NCBI RefSeq assembly: GCF_030757795.1
Contig: NZ_JAUQWH010000003.1
Location: 62,001 to 126,000, forward strand
DNA length: 64,000 nt
DNA from: Actinoplanes oryzae
Lineage (GTDB): Bacteria > Actinomycetota > Actinomycetes > Mycobacteriales > Micromonosporaceae
Direction: 5' to 3'
This document shows positions 1-9,033 of this stretch, in pieces (within the stretch, counting starts at the first letter, position 1; each line of letters begins with the position of its first letter). The notes beneath the pieces were generated by a model. That model searched no databases. It had not been told where the DNA came from and worked only from the letters and a program-made list of their open reading frames with translations. A program made the position numbers and the translations under genes.

Positions 1-940
<940 letters not shown>

Positions 941-944
<4 letters not shown>

Positions 945-1777
945 GGAGTCACCAGGCCCTCGTAGGAGTCCGGGCGCCGGTCGCGGTAGAACTGCCAGCG
1001 GTCGCGGACGGTGTGCAGCAGCGACAGGTCGAGGTCCCGGACGATCAGCTCGGGGTTGTGCGTGTCGCCGACCTCGCCGACGAACTTGCCCTCGGGGTCC
1101 ACGAAGTAGGACTGGCCGTAGAAGTCGTTGTCGCCGAGGGGCTCGGTGCCCACCCGGTTGATCGCGCCGATGTAGTACTCGTTGGCGACCGCGCTCGCGG
1201 GCTGTTCCAGCTGCCACAGGTACGAGCTCAGCCCGCGGCTGGTGGCCGACGGGTTGAACACGATCTGCGCGCCGTTGAGTCCCAGCGCCCGCCAGCCCTC
1301 GGGGAAGTGCCGGTCGTAGCAGATGTAGACGCCCACCTTGCCGACCGCGGTGTCGAAGACCGGGTAGCCCAGGTTGCCGGGGCGGAAGTAGAACTTCTCC
1401 CAGAAGCCCTTGACCTGCGGGATGTGGTTCTTGCGGTACTTGCCGAGGTAGCTCCCGTCGGCGTCGACGACCGCGGCGGTGTTGTAGAGGACGCCGGGCT
1501 GCTCCTGCTCGTACATCGGGAGGACCATGACGAGGCCCAGCTCGGCGGCGAGGGCCTGGAAGCGCTCGGTCGTGGGGCCGGGGACCGACTCGGCGTACTC
1601 GTAGTAGGCGGTGTCCTGCACCTGGCAGAAGTAGGGCCCGTAGAACAGCTCCTGGAAGCAGATCACCTTGGCGCCCTGCGCCGCGGCTTCCCGGGCGTAG
1701 TCCTCGTGGGCCTTGATCATGGTTTCCTTGTCGCCGGTCCAGGTGGTCTGGACCAGGGCGGCGCGGACGACGGTCAT
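941..1777 (-). CDS. nitrilase-superfamily amidohydrolase, likely beta-ureidopropionase
   Basis: This 278-residue carbon-nitrogen hydrolase probably splits N-carbamoyl-beta-alanine into beta-alanine, CO2 and ammonia, directly following the dihydropyrimidinase step. The Glu-Lys-Cys triad is visible: Glu in CFQELFYGPYF, Lys in YRKNHIPQ and Cys in YICYDRHFPEG. I chose the ATG giving MTVVRAALVQTTW because it has AGAGGGG about 7 nt upstream; an earlier in-frame start would add 20 poorly conserved residues. It is first in an operon with the dihydropyrimidinase gene (4-nt overlap). N-carbamoylputrescine amidase is a close relative and the main alternative; the neighbour argues against it. Confidence 0.85.
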
Positions 1778-1887
1778 CCTGTGCCCCTCTCTCGAAAGGT
1801 GGCCTGGGTCACCCCTCGATTGTGATCGCGGCTCCACCTTGTGTCATCGCTCCTGCGCTGCTTGACATCAAGGGCTGATGTGAGGCG

Positions 1888-1916
1888 ACACTAACGACAC
1901 AGACCGAGGCGGACAA
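1888..1916 (-). promoter_or_regulatory. predicted sigma70-type promoter for the pyrimidine catabolic operon
   Basis: On the minus strand a -35 element TTGTCC (1911-1916) is separated by 17 nt from a -10 element TAGTGT (1888-1893). It would drive the amidohydrolase gene with a leader of roughly 105 nt. The -35 hexamer overlaps the first AATTGCCT repeat described in the next entry. Confidence 0.45.
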
Positions 1917-1958
1917 TTGCCTGGCTGTTACCAAATGTTTCGGACGGGGAAATTGCCT
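1915..1958. promoter_or_regulatory. direct repeat, possible MocR operator
   Basis: AATTGCCT occurs at 1915-1922 and again at 1951-1958, 36 bp apart start to start, in the intergenic region between the divergent operons. CGGAC precedes each copy at slightly different spacing. MocR/GabR-type regulators are known to bind direct repeats about three helical turns apart, so this is a reasonable operator candidate for the adjacent MocR gene. No binding data can be inferred from sequence alone. Confidence 0.4.
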
Positions 1959-1996
1959 TCAGTCCGGTCCAGGGCGGTGGAGGGGCGGTCGGACGG

Positions 1997-3361
1997 GTGC
2001 TCGGGCTCATTACCTCCTCGGTCGCGGAGCGCAGCGCCCGGGGCATCGCCGCTGCCGTCAGCCGGCTCGTCACCGCCGGTGACCTGCCGGTCGGGACGCG
2101 GCTGCCCACCGTGCGCGATGTCGCACGCGCCTTGAGCGTGAGCCCGACAACCGTGAGTGAGGCGTGGCAGAGCCTCGCCCGCGCCGGCGCCATCGAGACC
2201 CGCGGCCGCTCCGGATCCTTCGTCGCCGCGCCGCGCTCGTCCCTGCGCTACAGCCAGCTGGCTGGGGCGTCGTCCTTGGCGAGGGACTTCTCCACGGGCG
2301 TGCCGGACTACGACCTGCTGCCGTCGCTCACCTCGTCGCTCGCCCGGGTCGGCGACGCCCGGCTGACGCACAGTTACCTCGAAGCCGCCGTCCTGCCGCC
2401 CCTGGAGACGGTCCTGCGACGCCGCTGGCCGTACGCGCCGGAGCAACTCACCGTGGTCGACGGCGCGATGGACGCCCTCGACCGGGTCAGCGCCGCGCTG
2501 ATCCGGCTCGGCGACCGGGTGCTCGTCGAGAATCCCGCCTTCCCGCCGGTGCTCGACCTGCTCGACGCGCTCGGCGCGACCGTGATCGGGGTCCCGCTCG
2601 ACGCGGACGGGATGCAACCGGACGCGCTCGCCGAGGCGGTGCGGCTCCACGGCCCCGTCGCGGTCTTTTTGCAGCCACGGGCCCACAATCCCACCGGGGT
2701 CAGCATGTCGGGGCGGCGCGTGGACGAGCTGGGTGACGTGCTGGCGGCGTACCCGGGAATCATGATCGTGGAGGACGACCACGCGGGTGACATCGCGACG
2801 GCGGCCCCGGTCAGCCTCGGCACCCGGCTGCCGGACCGCACCGTGCACATCGCGGGCTTCTCCAAGAGCCACGGGCCCGACCTGCGGCTCGCCGCGATCG
2901 GCGGCCCGGCCCGGGTAATCGCCGCCGTCACGGACCGGCGGCTGCTCGGCCCGGGCTGGTCCAGCCGCCTGCTGCAGGCCGTCCTGCTCGACCTGCTGAC
3001 CTCCACCGACGTCGCCGCCCAGGTGGCGGCCGCCCGCGACGAGTACGCCCGGAGGCGCGCAGCCCTGGTCAAGGCCCTCGCCGGCCAGGGCGCCACCGCC
3101 ACCGCGGACGACGGCATCAACCTGTGGCTCACCGTCGCCGACCAGCAGGCGGCCATGGTGGAACTCGCCGGTCACGGCATCGCCGTCGCCCCGGGCGCCC
3201 CCTTCGACGTCATCCCGTCCGCCACCCAGCACATCCGGATCACCGCCGGCCTGATCCGCGACGACATCCCCGCCCTCGCCGGCCTGTTCGCCTCCGCCGC
3301 CCGGGCCGGTGCCCGCGGCGGCGGCTCCCCCCGCCGCCCGCACCCGCGCGGATGGCGCTGA
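1997..3361 (+). CDS. MocR-family transcriptional regulator (GntR wHTH fused to class I aminotransferase fold)
   Basis: The 454-residue protein has an N-terminal GntR winged helix (LPTVRDVARALSVSPTTVSE, about residues 36-55) and a PLP-dependent aminotransferase-like domain from about 90 to 440. PLP-site features are present: HNPTGVSMSG, VEDDHAGD and the Schiff-base lysine in GFSKSHGPDLRLA. MocR regulators usually sense a vitamin B6 or amino-acid-like effector. Being divergent from the pyrimidine genes and 13 nt upstream of an aminotransferase, it probably controls both operons, perhaps in response to beta-alanine (inference). The start is GTG, with GGAGGGGCGG about 10 nt upstream. The last 20 residues are Arg/Gly/Pro-rich and look non-conserved. 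Confidence 0.88.
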   Translation: MLGLITSSVAERSARGIAAAVSRLVTAGDLPVGTRLPTVRDVARALSVSPTTVSEAWQSLARAGAIETRGRSGSFVAAPRSSLRYSQLAGASSLARDFSTGVPDYDLLPSLTSSLARVGDARLTHSYLEAAVLPPLETVLRRRWPYAPEQLTVVDGAMDALDRVSAALIRLGDRVLVENPAFPPVLDLLDALGATVIGVPLDADGMQPDALAEAVRLHGPVAVFLQPRAHNPTGVSMSGRRVDELGDVLAAYPGIMIVEDDHAGDIATAAPVSLGTRLPDRTVHIAGFSKSHGPDLRLAAIGGPARVIAAVTDRRLLGPGWSSRLLQAVLLDLLTSTDVAAQVAAARDEYARRRAALVKALAGQGATATADDGINLWLTVADQQAAMVELAGHGIAVAPGAPFDVIPSATQHIRITAGLIRDDIPALAGLFASAARAGARGGGSPRRPHPRGWR

Positions 3362-3374
3362 CCTGGAGGTTCGC

Positions 3375-4670
3375 ATGACCGACGACCTGCTCAGCCGGCA
3401 CCGGGCCGTGATGCCGTCCTGGGTGACCGCCTACTACGGCGACGACGCGATCGAACTGGTCTCCGGCTCGGGCCGGCGCGTCACCGACAGCGCCGGCCGC
3501 ACCTACCTCGACTTCTTCGGCGGCGTGCTGACCACCATGCTCGGCCACGACATCCCCGAGGTGCGCGAGGCGGTCGAGCGGCAGCTGGCCACCGGCATCG
3601 TGCACAGCTCCACGCTCTACCTCATCCGGCAGCAGGTCGAGCTGGCCGAGAAGATCGCCCGCGTCTCCGGCATCCCCGACGCCCGCGTCTTCTTCGCCAA
3701 CTCGGGCACCGAGGCCAACGAGGCCGCGCTCCTCTTCGCCACGAACCACCGCCGCACCAACCAGATCCTCGCCGTGCGCAACAGCTACCACGGCCGGTCG
3801 TTCGCCGCGATGGCCGTCACCGGGCACCGCAGCTGGTCCGCCTCGGGCCTGAGCCCGCTGCAGGTGAGCTGGCTCCCCTCCGCGGACCGCCTGCGCGGCC
3901 GCATGGCGGGTCTCTCGTCTTCCGAGGTGGTGGAGCGGACGGTCGACGATCTCCGCGAGGTGCTGGCCACGACCACGGCCGGCGACGTCGCGGCGCTGAT
4001 CGCCGAGCCGATCCAGGGCGTGGGCGGCTTCGTGCACGGCCCGGACGGGCTCCTCGGCGCGGTCAAGAAGGAGCTCGACAACCACGGGATCCTGTTCATC
4101 GCCGACGAGGTCCAGACGGGCTGGGGGCGTACCGGCGCGCACTTCTGGGGTTATCAGGCCCACGACGTCCAGCCGGACCTCATCACCTTCGCCAAGGGCA
4201 TCGGCAACGGCTTCGCCCTGGCCGGCGTGGTCGGCCGCGCCGAGCTGGTCAACGCCGTCCCGGCCACCAGCTTCTCCACCTTCGGCGGCAACCCGGTCGC
4301 CACGGCCGCCGGCAACGCCGTCCTCGACTACGTCCTCGACCACGACCTGCAGGCCAACGCCCGCCGCACGGGCGAGATCCTGCTGACCGGCCTGCGCGCC
4401 CTCGAGTCCCCGATCGTCGCCGAGGTCCGCGGCCGCGGCCTGATGATCGCCCTGGAGATCTGCCACCCGGGCACCACCGATCCCGACCCGGCCGCCACCG
4501 TCCGCATCGCCGACGAATGCCGCCGCGGCGGCCTCCTGATCGGCAAGGGCGGCCTCTACGGCAACGTCCTCCGCATGGGACCGCCCCTGACCCTGACCGA
4601 CGACGAGGCCCGCGAAGGCCTCGCCATCCTCACGACCGCACTCAGAACAGTCGCCTCGCCAGCGCGGTGA
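3375..4670 (+). CDS. class III PLP aminotransferase, candidate beta-alanine transaminase
   Basis: This 431-residue subgroup III aminotransferase (alanine-glyoxylate / 4-aminobutyrate type) carries NSGTEANEAALLFA, the active-site segment IADEVQTGWGRTG and the PLP lysine in TFAKGIGNGFALAG. It would move the amino group of an omega-amino acid such as beta-alanine to a keto acid. With dihydropyrimidinase and ureidopropionase next door, beta-alanine is the likely substrate, though GABA or another omega-amino acid is possible. ATG is preceded by TGGAGGT, and the gene lies 13 nt after the MocR stop, so the two form an operon. Its last 29 nt overlap the convergent LLM oxidoreductase gene. Confidence 0.85.
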   Translation: MTDDLLSRHRAVMPSWVTAYYGDDAIELVSGSGRRVTDSAGRTYLDFFGGVLTTMLGHDIPEVREAVERQLATGIVHSSTLYLIRQQVELAEKIARVSGIPDARVFFANSGTEANEAALLFATNHRRTNQILAVRNSYHGRSFAAMAVTGHRSWSASGLSPLQVSWLPSADRLRGRMAGLSSSEVVERTVDDLREVLATTTAGDVAALIAEPIQGVGGFVHGPDGLLGAVKKELDNHGILFIADEVQTGWGRTGAHFWGYQAHDVQPDLITFAKGIGNGFALAGVVGRAELVNAVPATSFSTFGGNPVATAAGNAVLDYVLDHDLQANARRTGEILLTGLRALESPIVAEVRGRGLMIALEICHPGTTDPDPAATVRIADECRRGGLLIGKGGLYGNVLRMGPPLTLTDDEAREGLAILTTALRTVASPAR

Positions 4671-5454
4671 GATCCTCGAGCGGGGTGTCGCCCAGCGCCT
4701 GCGCGAGCACCTGGTCGGCACCCGCGTCGAGGTGCTCGCGCAGCCGAGCGGCGACGTTGTCCACGGATCCCAGCGCCACCACGGCGTCGAGGAACGCGTC
4801 CGAGCCGCCGTCCGCCAGGTCCTGCTCGGTGAAGCCGCTGCGCAGCCAGTTGGTGCGATAGTTGGTCAGCTGCAGGTAGGGCCGGACCGCCTCGCGCGCC
4901 ACGGCCGTCTTGTAGCCGAGGGCCACGTGCTGCTCGGGGACGAGCAGCTTGTCCGGGCCGAGCGCCTCCCGAGCCGTACGCGTGTGCTCCGGCGTCGTCA
5001 GATAGGGGTGCGCGCCGCCGGTGCGGTCGCGGGAGAGCCGCAGCACCCGCGGGCCGAGCGCGGCGATCACGATCCGCTCGGCGGGGATGCCGGCCTGCTG
5101 CAATTCGTCGAGGTACGCGACCAGCGCCTGATAGGGCGTCGCGGCCCGCGGGCCGACGGCCTCCCGGTGGCCGGTGCCCACGCCGAGCACGACGCGCCCC
5201 GGGAATCGGCCCTCCACCCGCCGGAACCAGTCGGCGGCAGTCTTTGCCTCGATGGTGAAGATGTTCACGATGCCCGTGGCGACGACGAGGCCCGTGGTCG
5301 CCGCCAGCATCTCGTCGGTGCGATCGAGATCATCGGTCGTGACACCACCGAGCCAGAGCGATCCGTAGCCGAGCCCCTCGACGGCCCGCGCGAAGGCGGC
5401 ATCCGTGTCCCGGCCGCGCCGCCACACCCCGTACTGTCCACCCAAGTCGGTCAT
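4642..5454 (-). CDS. LLM-class, F420-type oxidoreductase
   Basis: This 270-residue protein has the luciferase-like monooxygenase TIM barrel: an N-terminal VEGLGYGSLWLGG, the central VEGRFPGRVVLGVGTGHRE and the C-terminal HLDAGADQVLAQALG. It resembles the actinobacterial LLM subfamily that probably uses F420 rather than FMN; the substrate is unknown. An ATG start is chosen; a TTG 12 nt upstream is in frame and equally possible. The gene converges on the aminotransferase and overlaps its 3' end by 29 nt. It stands alone with no obvious operon partner. Confidence 0.8.
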   Translation of the reverse strand: MTDLGGQYGVWRRGRDTDAAFARAVEGLGYGSLWLGGVTTDDLDRTDEMLAATTGLVVATGIVNIFTIEAKTAADWFRRVEGRFPGRVVLGVGTGHREAVGPRAATPYQALVAYLDELQQAGIPAERIVIAALGPRVLRLSRDRTGGAHPYLTTPEHTRTAREALGPDKLLVPEQHVALGYKTAVAREAVRPYLQLTNYRTNWLRSGFTEQDLADGGSDAFLDAVVALGSVDNVAARLREHLDAGADQVLAQALGDTPLEDLTALARRLF

Positions 5455-5565
5455 CACCCCATTCAAGCACCGCCGCCGGCTCGCCCAGCCGTCGATTCCC
5501 GCCGCTGCTGGTGTGCCGCCGCGATCGCCGAGACGACAGCGTCAGCCGGCGCGGCGATGACGGCG

Positions 5566-6078
5566 TCAGCCGGCGCGGCGCTCGCGGTAGGTGCGGGTCT
5601 TGTGGCGGTTGCCGCAGACGGCCATGTCGCACCAGCGGCCGCGGCCGTTGCGGGAGGTGTCGTGGAAGGCCCACCGGCAGTCCGGGGCGGCGCAGAGCTT
5701 GAGTCTCGGCCAGTCGCCGCGGGCCGTGCTGCGGGCGGCGGTCTCGACGATGACGTCCAGCCAGGGCCGGCCGGAGCGGGACTGGATGCGCAGCTCGCCG
5801 GCGGCATCCACGGCGAGGCGCAGGGGATGCTCGGCCAGCGCCGGCGCGGCCCGGCCGTCGATCGCCGCCCGCAGGGCCTCGCGCAGGGCGATGGCGGCGG
5901 CCAGGTCGGCCGGGCGCAACCCGGTGCCGCCCGGCGCCAGGTCGTGCGCCGCCAGCCAGTCCGCCAGCACCCGCGGCGAGGTCAGCCGGTCGCCGGCCAC
6001 GTGCTGCTCGCCGTGCCGGCTGAAGGTCCGCCCGTCGAGCGTGTTGAGGAACTCCTCGATGAGCCGCAGATCTGCCAC
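5566..6078 (-). CDS. CGNR zinc-finger regulator with ABATE-type N-terminus
   Basis: The 170-residue protein has an N-terminal ABATE-like domain (LIEEFLNTLDGR) and a C-terminal zinc finger with LKLCAAPDCRWAFHDTSRNG and MAVCGNRHKTRTYRER, which contains the diagnostic CGNR. Such proteins are predicted transcriptional regulators found widely in actinomycetes. The start is GTG. The gene is divergent from the epoxide hydrolase gene across a short intergenic region with nested repeats (6079-6145), so it probably controls both genes. The ligand is unknown. Confidence 0.82.
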   Translation of the reverse strand: MADLRLIEEFLNTLDGRTFSRHGEQHVAGDRLTSPRVLADWLAAHDLAPGGTGLRPADLAAAIALREALRAAIDGRAAPALAEHPLRLAVDAAGELRIQSRSGRPWLDVIVETAARSTARGDWPRLKLCAAPDCRWAFHDTSRNGRGRWCDMAVCGNRHKTRTYRERRAG

Positions 6079-6145
6079 GACACCACTGTATCGCTACACC
6101 GGTGTTGACTCGGCCGCGACACCGGTATTAGCGTTCAGTGGTGTC
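6079..6145. promoter_or_regulatory. symmetrical intergenic control region with nested repeats
   Basis: A perfect 10-bp inverted repeat, GACACCACTG (6079-6088) and CAGTGGTGTC (6136-6145), brackets the region and sits at both translation starts. Inside lie the palindrome ACACCGGTGT (6096-6105) and a near copy, ACACCGGTAT (6119-6128), with centres 23 bp apart. TTGACT starts at 6105. The layout suggests paired operator sites for the CGNR regulator. Confidence 0.5.
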
Positions 6146-7256
6146 TACTTCCCGAGAGCACCTGATCGACGTACCCGAGGCGGAGCTCGAGGACCTGCGG
6201 GCCCGGCTGCGCGCGACCCGATGGGCGGAGCCCTGGCCGATCGAGCCCGGGGCCGCGGGCATCGACGGCGACGAGCTGCGCCGGCTGGTCGACTACTGGG
6301 CGACCGGATACGACTGGCGCGCACACGAATCCGCCATCAACGCCCTGCCGTCCCACTTCGCCGAGCTCGACGGCACCCGCGTGCACTACCTGCGCTACGA
6401 CGCCGAGCGGCCCGGGCGGCTGCCGCTGCTGCTCGCCAACGGCTGGCCCAGCTCGTTCCTCGAGCTGACCGGCCTCGCCGAGCGGCTGTCGGCGCCGTCA
6501 CGGTGGGGCGGCGACCCGGACGACGCGTTCACCGTCATTGTCCCGGCCCTGCCCGGCTACGGGGTGGCGCCGCAGCGGCCCGCGTCCGGCCCGCACACGC
6601 ACGAGCTGTGGCACCGGCTCATGACCGGCGAGCTCGGTTTCGCCCGCTACGGCGCACACGGATCCGACATCGGCGCCGGGGACGTGAGCCGGCTCGGGCA
6701 GGCGTACCCGTCGTCGGTGGCGGGGTTGCATCTGCTGGACACGGCGGCTCCCCCGGCGTACACAAAGGAGAGCCTGACCGACGAGGAGCGCGCCTATCTC
6801 GACGCGGAGGAGGCCTGGGCGGTCGACGAGCGCGGCTACTCGCACGAGCAGCAGACCCGGCCGCTGACCCTCGCCCAGGGACTGTCCGACTCGCCCTCCG
6901 GCCTGCTCGCCTGGATCCTGGAGAAGTACCGGGTGTGGAGCGCCACCCGCTTCAGCGACGACTTCGTGCTCACCCAGGCGTCGCTGTACTGGTTCACCAA
7001 CTCGATCTCGACGTCGTTCCGGCCCTACTACGAGCGCCACCACCGGCTCGTCCCGGCCGTCGGCCGCGTCGAGGTGCCGACCGCGGCCGCCCTCTTCCCC
7101 GCCGACCTCGGCGCCCGCAAGCCCCGCAGCTGGATCGAGCGCAACTACCACCTGACCCGCTACACCCTGATGCCGCGCGGGGGCCACTTCGCCGCGTACG
7201 AGGAGCCCGAGCTGCTCGCCGCCGACCTCACCGCCTTCTTCACATCGCTGACCTGA
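6138..7256 (+). CDS. epoxide hydrolase, alpha/beta-hydrolase with EHN N-terminal domain
   Basis: This 372-residue protein has an N-terminal EHN region (IDVPEAELEDLRARLRATRW) and an alpha/beta-hydrolase fold. The oxyanion segment is NGWPSSFLELTGL (usually HGWPGS), the nucleophile Asp is in YGAHGSDIGAGDVSR, and the catalytic His is in RGGHFAAYEEPELLAADL. It hydrolyses an epoxide to a diol; juvenile-hormone/microsomal-type relatives act on hydrophobic epoxides, but the natural substrate cannot be told. Two adjacent GTG codons (6138 and 6141) could start it. Pairing with a divergent CGNR gene suggests inducible detoxification. Confidence 0.88.
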   Translation: MVSTSREHLIDVPEAELEDLRARLRATRWAEPWPIEPGAAGIDGDELRRLVDYWATGYDWRAHESAINALPSHFAELDGTRVHYLRYDAERPGRLPLLLANGWPSSFLELTGLAERLSAPSRWGGDPDDAFTVIVPALPGYGVAPQRPASGPHTHELWHRLMTGELGFARYGAHGSDIGAGDVSRLGQAYPSSVAGLHLLDTAAPPAYTKESLTDEERAYLDAEEAWAVDERGYSHEQQTRPLTLAQGLSDSPSGLLAWILEKYRVWSATRFSDDFVLTQASLYWFTNSISTSFRPYYERHHRLVPAVGRVEVPTAAALFPADLGARKPRSWIERNYHLTRYTLMPRGGHFAAYEEPELLAADLTAFFTSLT

Positions 7257-7460
7257 CAGGCGGCCGGCCCGGCAGCCCCTCCGCACCTCGCCGATCCGTC
7301 ATGCGAGACCGCGACGAGCGCCGCCGGATTCGCCCGCCGGCACCGTCGGCGGGCCAACGACGCCGAAACACTCATGCATCCGGAACGACCTTGACCCCCA
7401 CGTGAGCCCGATGCCATCGTTTGGCCTGCGACTAGATGCCGAGCGACAAGCGAGGTAACC

Positions 7461-7961
7461 ATGGCATCGATTCACGACCTGACCGCCTACATCCTGCGGA
7501 AAGCCGGGCCGACCGGCGGCATGGAGCTGCACAAGCTCCTCTACTACGCGCAGGCCTGGCACCTCGTCAACCAGGAGGAGCCGCTCTTCCCCGACCGCAT
7601 CGAGGCCTGGCCTCCCGGGCCGGTCATCCCGGACCTGTACGAACACCACCGCGACATCTGGCGGCTCGACGCATGGACCCTCGGCGACGCCGACCGCCTG
7701 ACGGCCGACGAGCGTGAGTCGGTCGACGGCGTGCTCGACGCCTACGGCACCCTCGGCGACGCCAAGCTGGAAGCGCTGGTGGAGGCGGAGGACCCGTGGC
7801 GGGATGCGCGCGCGGGACTCCACCCCATCGAACTCTCGCACAACCCCATCACCCCGGCCGCACTGCGCAAGTACTACGGCTCGCTCGCCACAACCGGCGA
7901 CGCGCTGCCGATCGCGGAGCTCTCCTGGGACGACTGGGACATGCCGGCGGCGACTGCCTGA
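7461..7961 (+). CDS. Panacea-domain protein (DUF4065/SocA-like), candidate antitoxin
   Basis: The 166-residue protein shows the Panacea/SocA signature: LTAYILRKAG, then MELHKLLYYAQAWHLV at about residues 22-37, and IEAWPPGPVIPDLYEHH. Panacea domains are known as antitoxin modules that neutralise many unrelated toxins. The next gene begins 9 nt after its stop on the same strand, giving the two-gene layout typical of such systems, with antitoxin first. A possible -35 TTGACC lies at 7391-7396 with a poor -10. About 200 bp upstream of the gene carry no coding sequence that I recognise. Confidence 0.8.
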   Translation: MASIHDLTAYILRKAGPTGGMELHKLLYYAQAWHLVNQEEPLFPDRIEAWPPGPVIPDLYEHHRDIWRLDAWTLGDADRLTADERESVDGVLDAYGTLGDAKLEALVEAEDPWRDARAGLHPIELSHNPITPAALRKYYGSLATTGDALPIAELSWDDWDMPAATA

Positions 7962-7970
7962 GCGACCGAC

Positions 7971-8423
7971 ATGCCTGACAAGAGAACGAAGACTCGAAGC
8001 GTCATCGCACAGGACACCACGCATGTGCTGCCCGAGGCCGGCGAGCACGGGCTGCTCTTCTCCTTCCGCTACGCCGACCACGGCTACCAGGGGAAATGGG
8101 CCTGGCCGCAAGCCACCGCCGCGGAGGAGGTGCTCAACTTCTTCTGTCACGTCGGCGCCTCGACCTGGCACGAGGTCAGGGCACAACTCTTCAGTTCGCG
8201 GAGCGGCAGCCATCGCAAGCACCACGACCAGCGCGTCGACTCCCTGTGCCCGGAGGCGCGACAGCGTATCGCCATGCTCAACCATCGGCAGATGTTCGGC
8301 GATCGCATCTTCCGGTTCCGCGTCGGCGGCCGGAAACGCCTCTGGGGATTCGTGAAGGGCGGAGTGTTCTACGTCCTGTGGTGGGACCCGGAGCACCAGG
8401 TCTATCCCACCGGCAAGGACTGA
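7971..8423 (+). CDS. unrecognised small protein, candidate toxin of a Panacea pair
   Basis: I do not recognise the family of this 150-residue protein. It starts MPDKRTKTRSVIAQDT and ends in an aromatic, basic block with FRFRVGGRKRLWGFVKGG and VFYVLWWDPEHQVYPTGK, reminiscent of small beta-rich interferase or Gp49-like toxin cores but not clearly homologous by eye. It is compact and soluble, with a basic C-terminal half, and follows the Panacea gene by 9 nt. Function as the cognate toxin is inferred from that context only. The basic-aromatic C-terminus could bind RNA. Confidence 0.6.
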   Translation: MPDKRTKTRSVIAQDTTHVLPEAGEHGLLFSFRYADHGYQGKWAWPQATAAEEVLNFFCHVGASTWHEVRAQLFSSRSGSHRKHHDQRVDSLCPEARQRIAMLNHRQMFGDRIFRFRVGGRKRLWGFVKGGVFYVLWWDPEHQVYPTGKD

Positions 8424-8430
8424 GCCACGC

Positions 8431-8964
8431 TCAGGAGAGCAGGGTGGCGGCCAGGGCGCCGGTCGCGGCGATCATCTCGGCCGCCACCCAGGGCAGGCTG
8501 CGCCGGATCGCGGTGTGCTTGCGGACCGCGATCGCCACCAGGACCGCCGCGTGCGACCAGGCCTGCTCCCGGCTTCGGTCACCGTGGGCGTCGGTCAGGG
8601 CTCGGGAGACGATGTCGTACGGGAGGAAGCCCGCCGCGGCGTCCGTCGCGCCCCCGGTCAGCCGGGGTGTGACGGCGGCCAGCAGGTGCCGGGCGGCGCC
8701 GCCGGCGCACAGGACGGTCGCGGCGACGAGGGCGAGGCCGATGGCGGGTGCCTCGGGGGCGCGGTCGGAGACGAGGGCCACGGCGCCGCAGACCAGTGCC
8801 GCCAGGGAGGCGACCTTGCCGTCGCCCGCGCGGATCACCGTCTGCAGGGAGTCGGTCAGCGCCAGCGCGAGCCGCAGATCGGCAGCGCCCGCCGAAGCGG
8901 TTCGCCGGCCGCGAGCCGGGGATGCGGACGTGGGGGCGGGGCGGAGGCGGCGCGGTGTGGTCAT
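8431..8964 (-). CDS. small membrane protein resembling Pycsar effector (PycTM/DUF5706-like)
   Basis: The 177-residue protein has an Arg/Pro-rich N-terminus, then RAGDGKVASLAALVCGAVAL, which resembles the charged motif leading into TM1 of PycTM-like proteins. Predicted membrane segments lie at about residues 50-66, 75-97 and 157-176, with a soluble stretch between. Related proteins act as membrane-disrupting effectors in cyclic-nucleotide phage defence, but many actinobacterial copies occur with no cyclase, as here. Without a nearby nucleotidyl cyclase the defence role is uncertain; a plain DUF membrane protein is the alternative. Its 3' end is 7 nt from the convergent candidate toxin gene. 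Confidence 0.5.
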   Translation of the reverse strand: MTTPRRLRPAPTSASPARGRRTASAGAADLRLALALTDSLQTVIRAGDGKVASLAALVCGAVALVSDRAPEAPAIGLALVAATVLCAGGAARHLLAAVTPRLTGGATDAAAGFLPYDIVSRALTDAHGDRSREQAWSHAAVLVAIAVRKHTAIRRSLPWVAAEMIAATGALAATLLS

Positions 8965-9033
8965 GGCTTCAGTGAAAGCGCTCCCCCGCGATGGAACACC
9001 GTCGAAGTAGCCGATGCCGGATTGCCGACAGGG

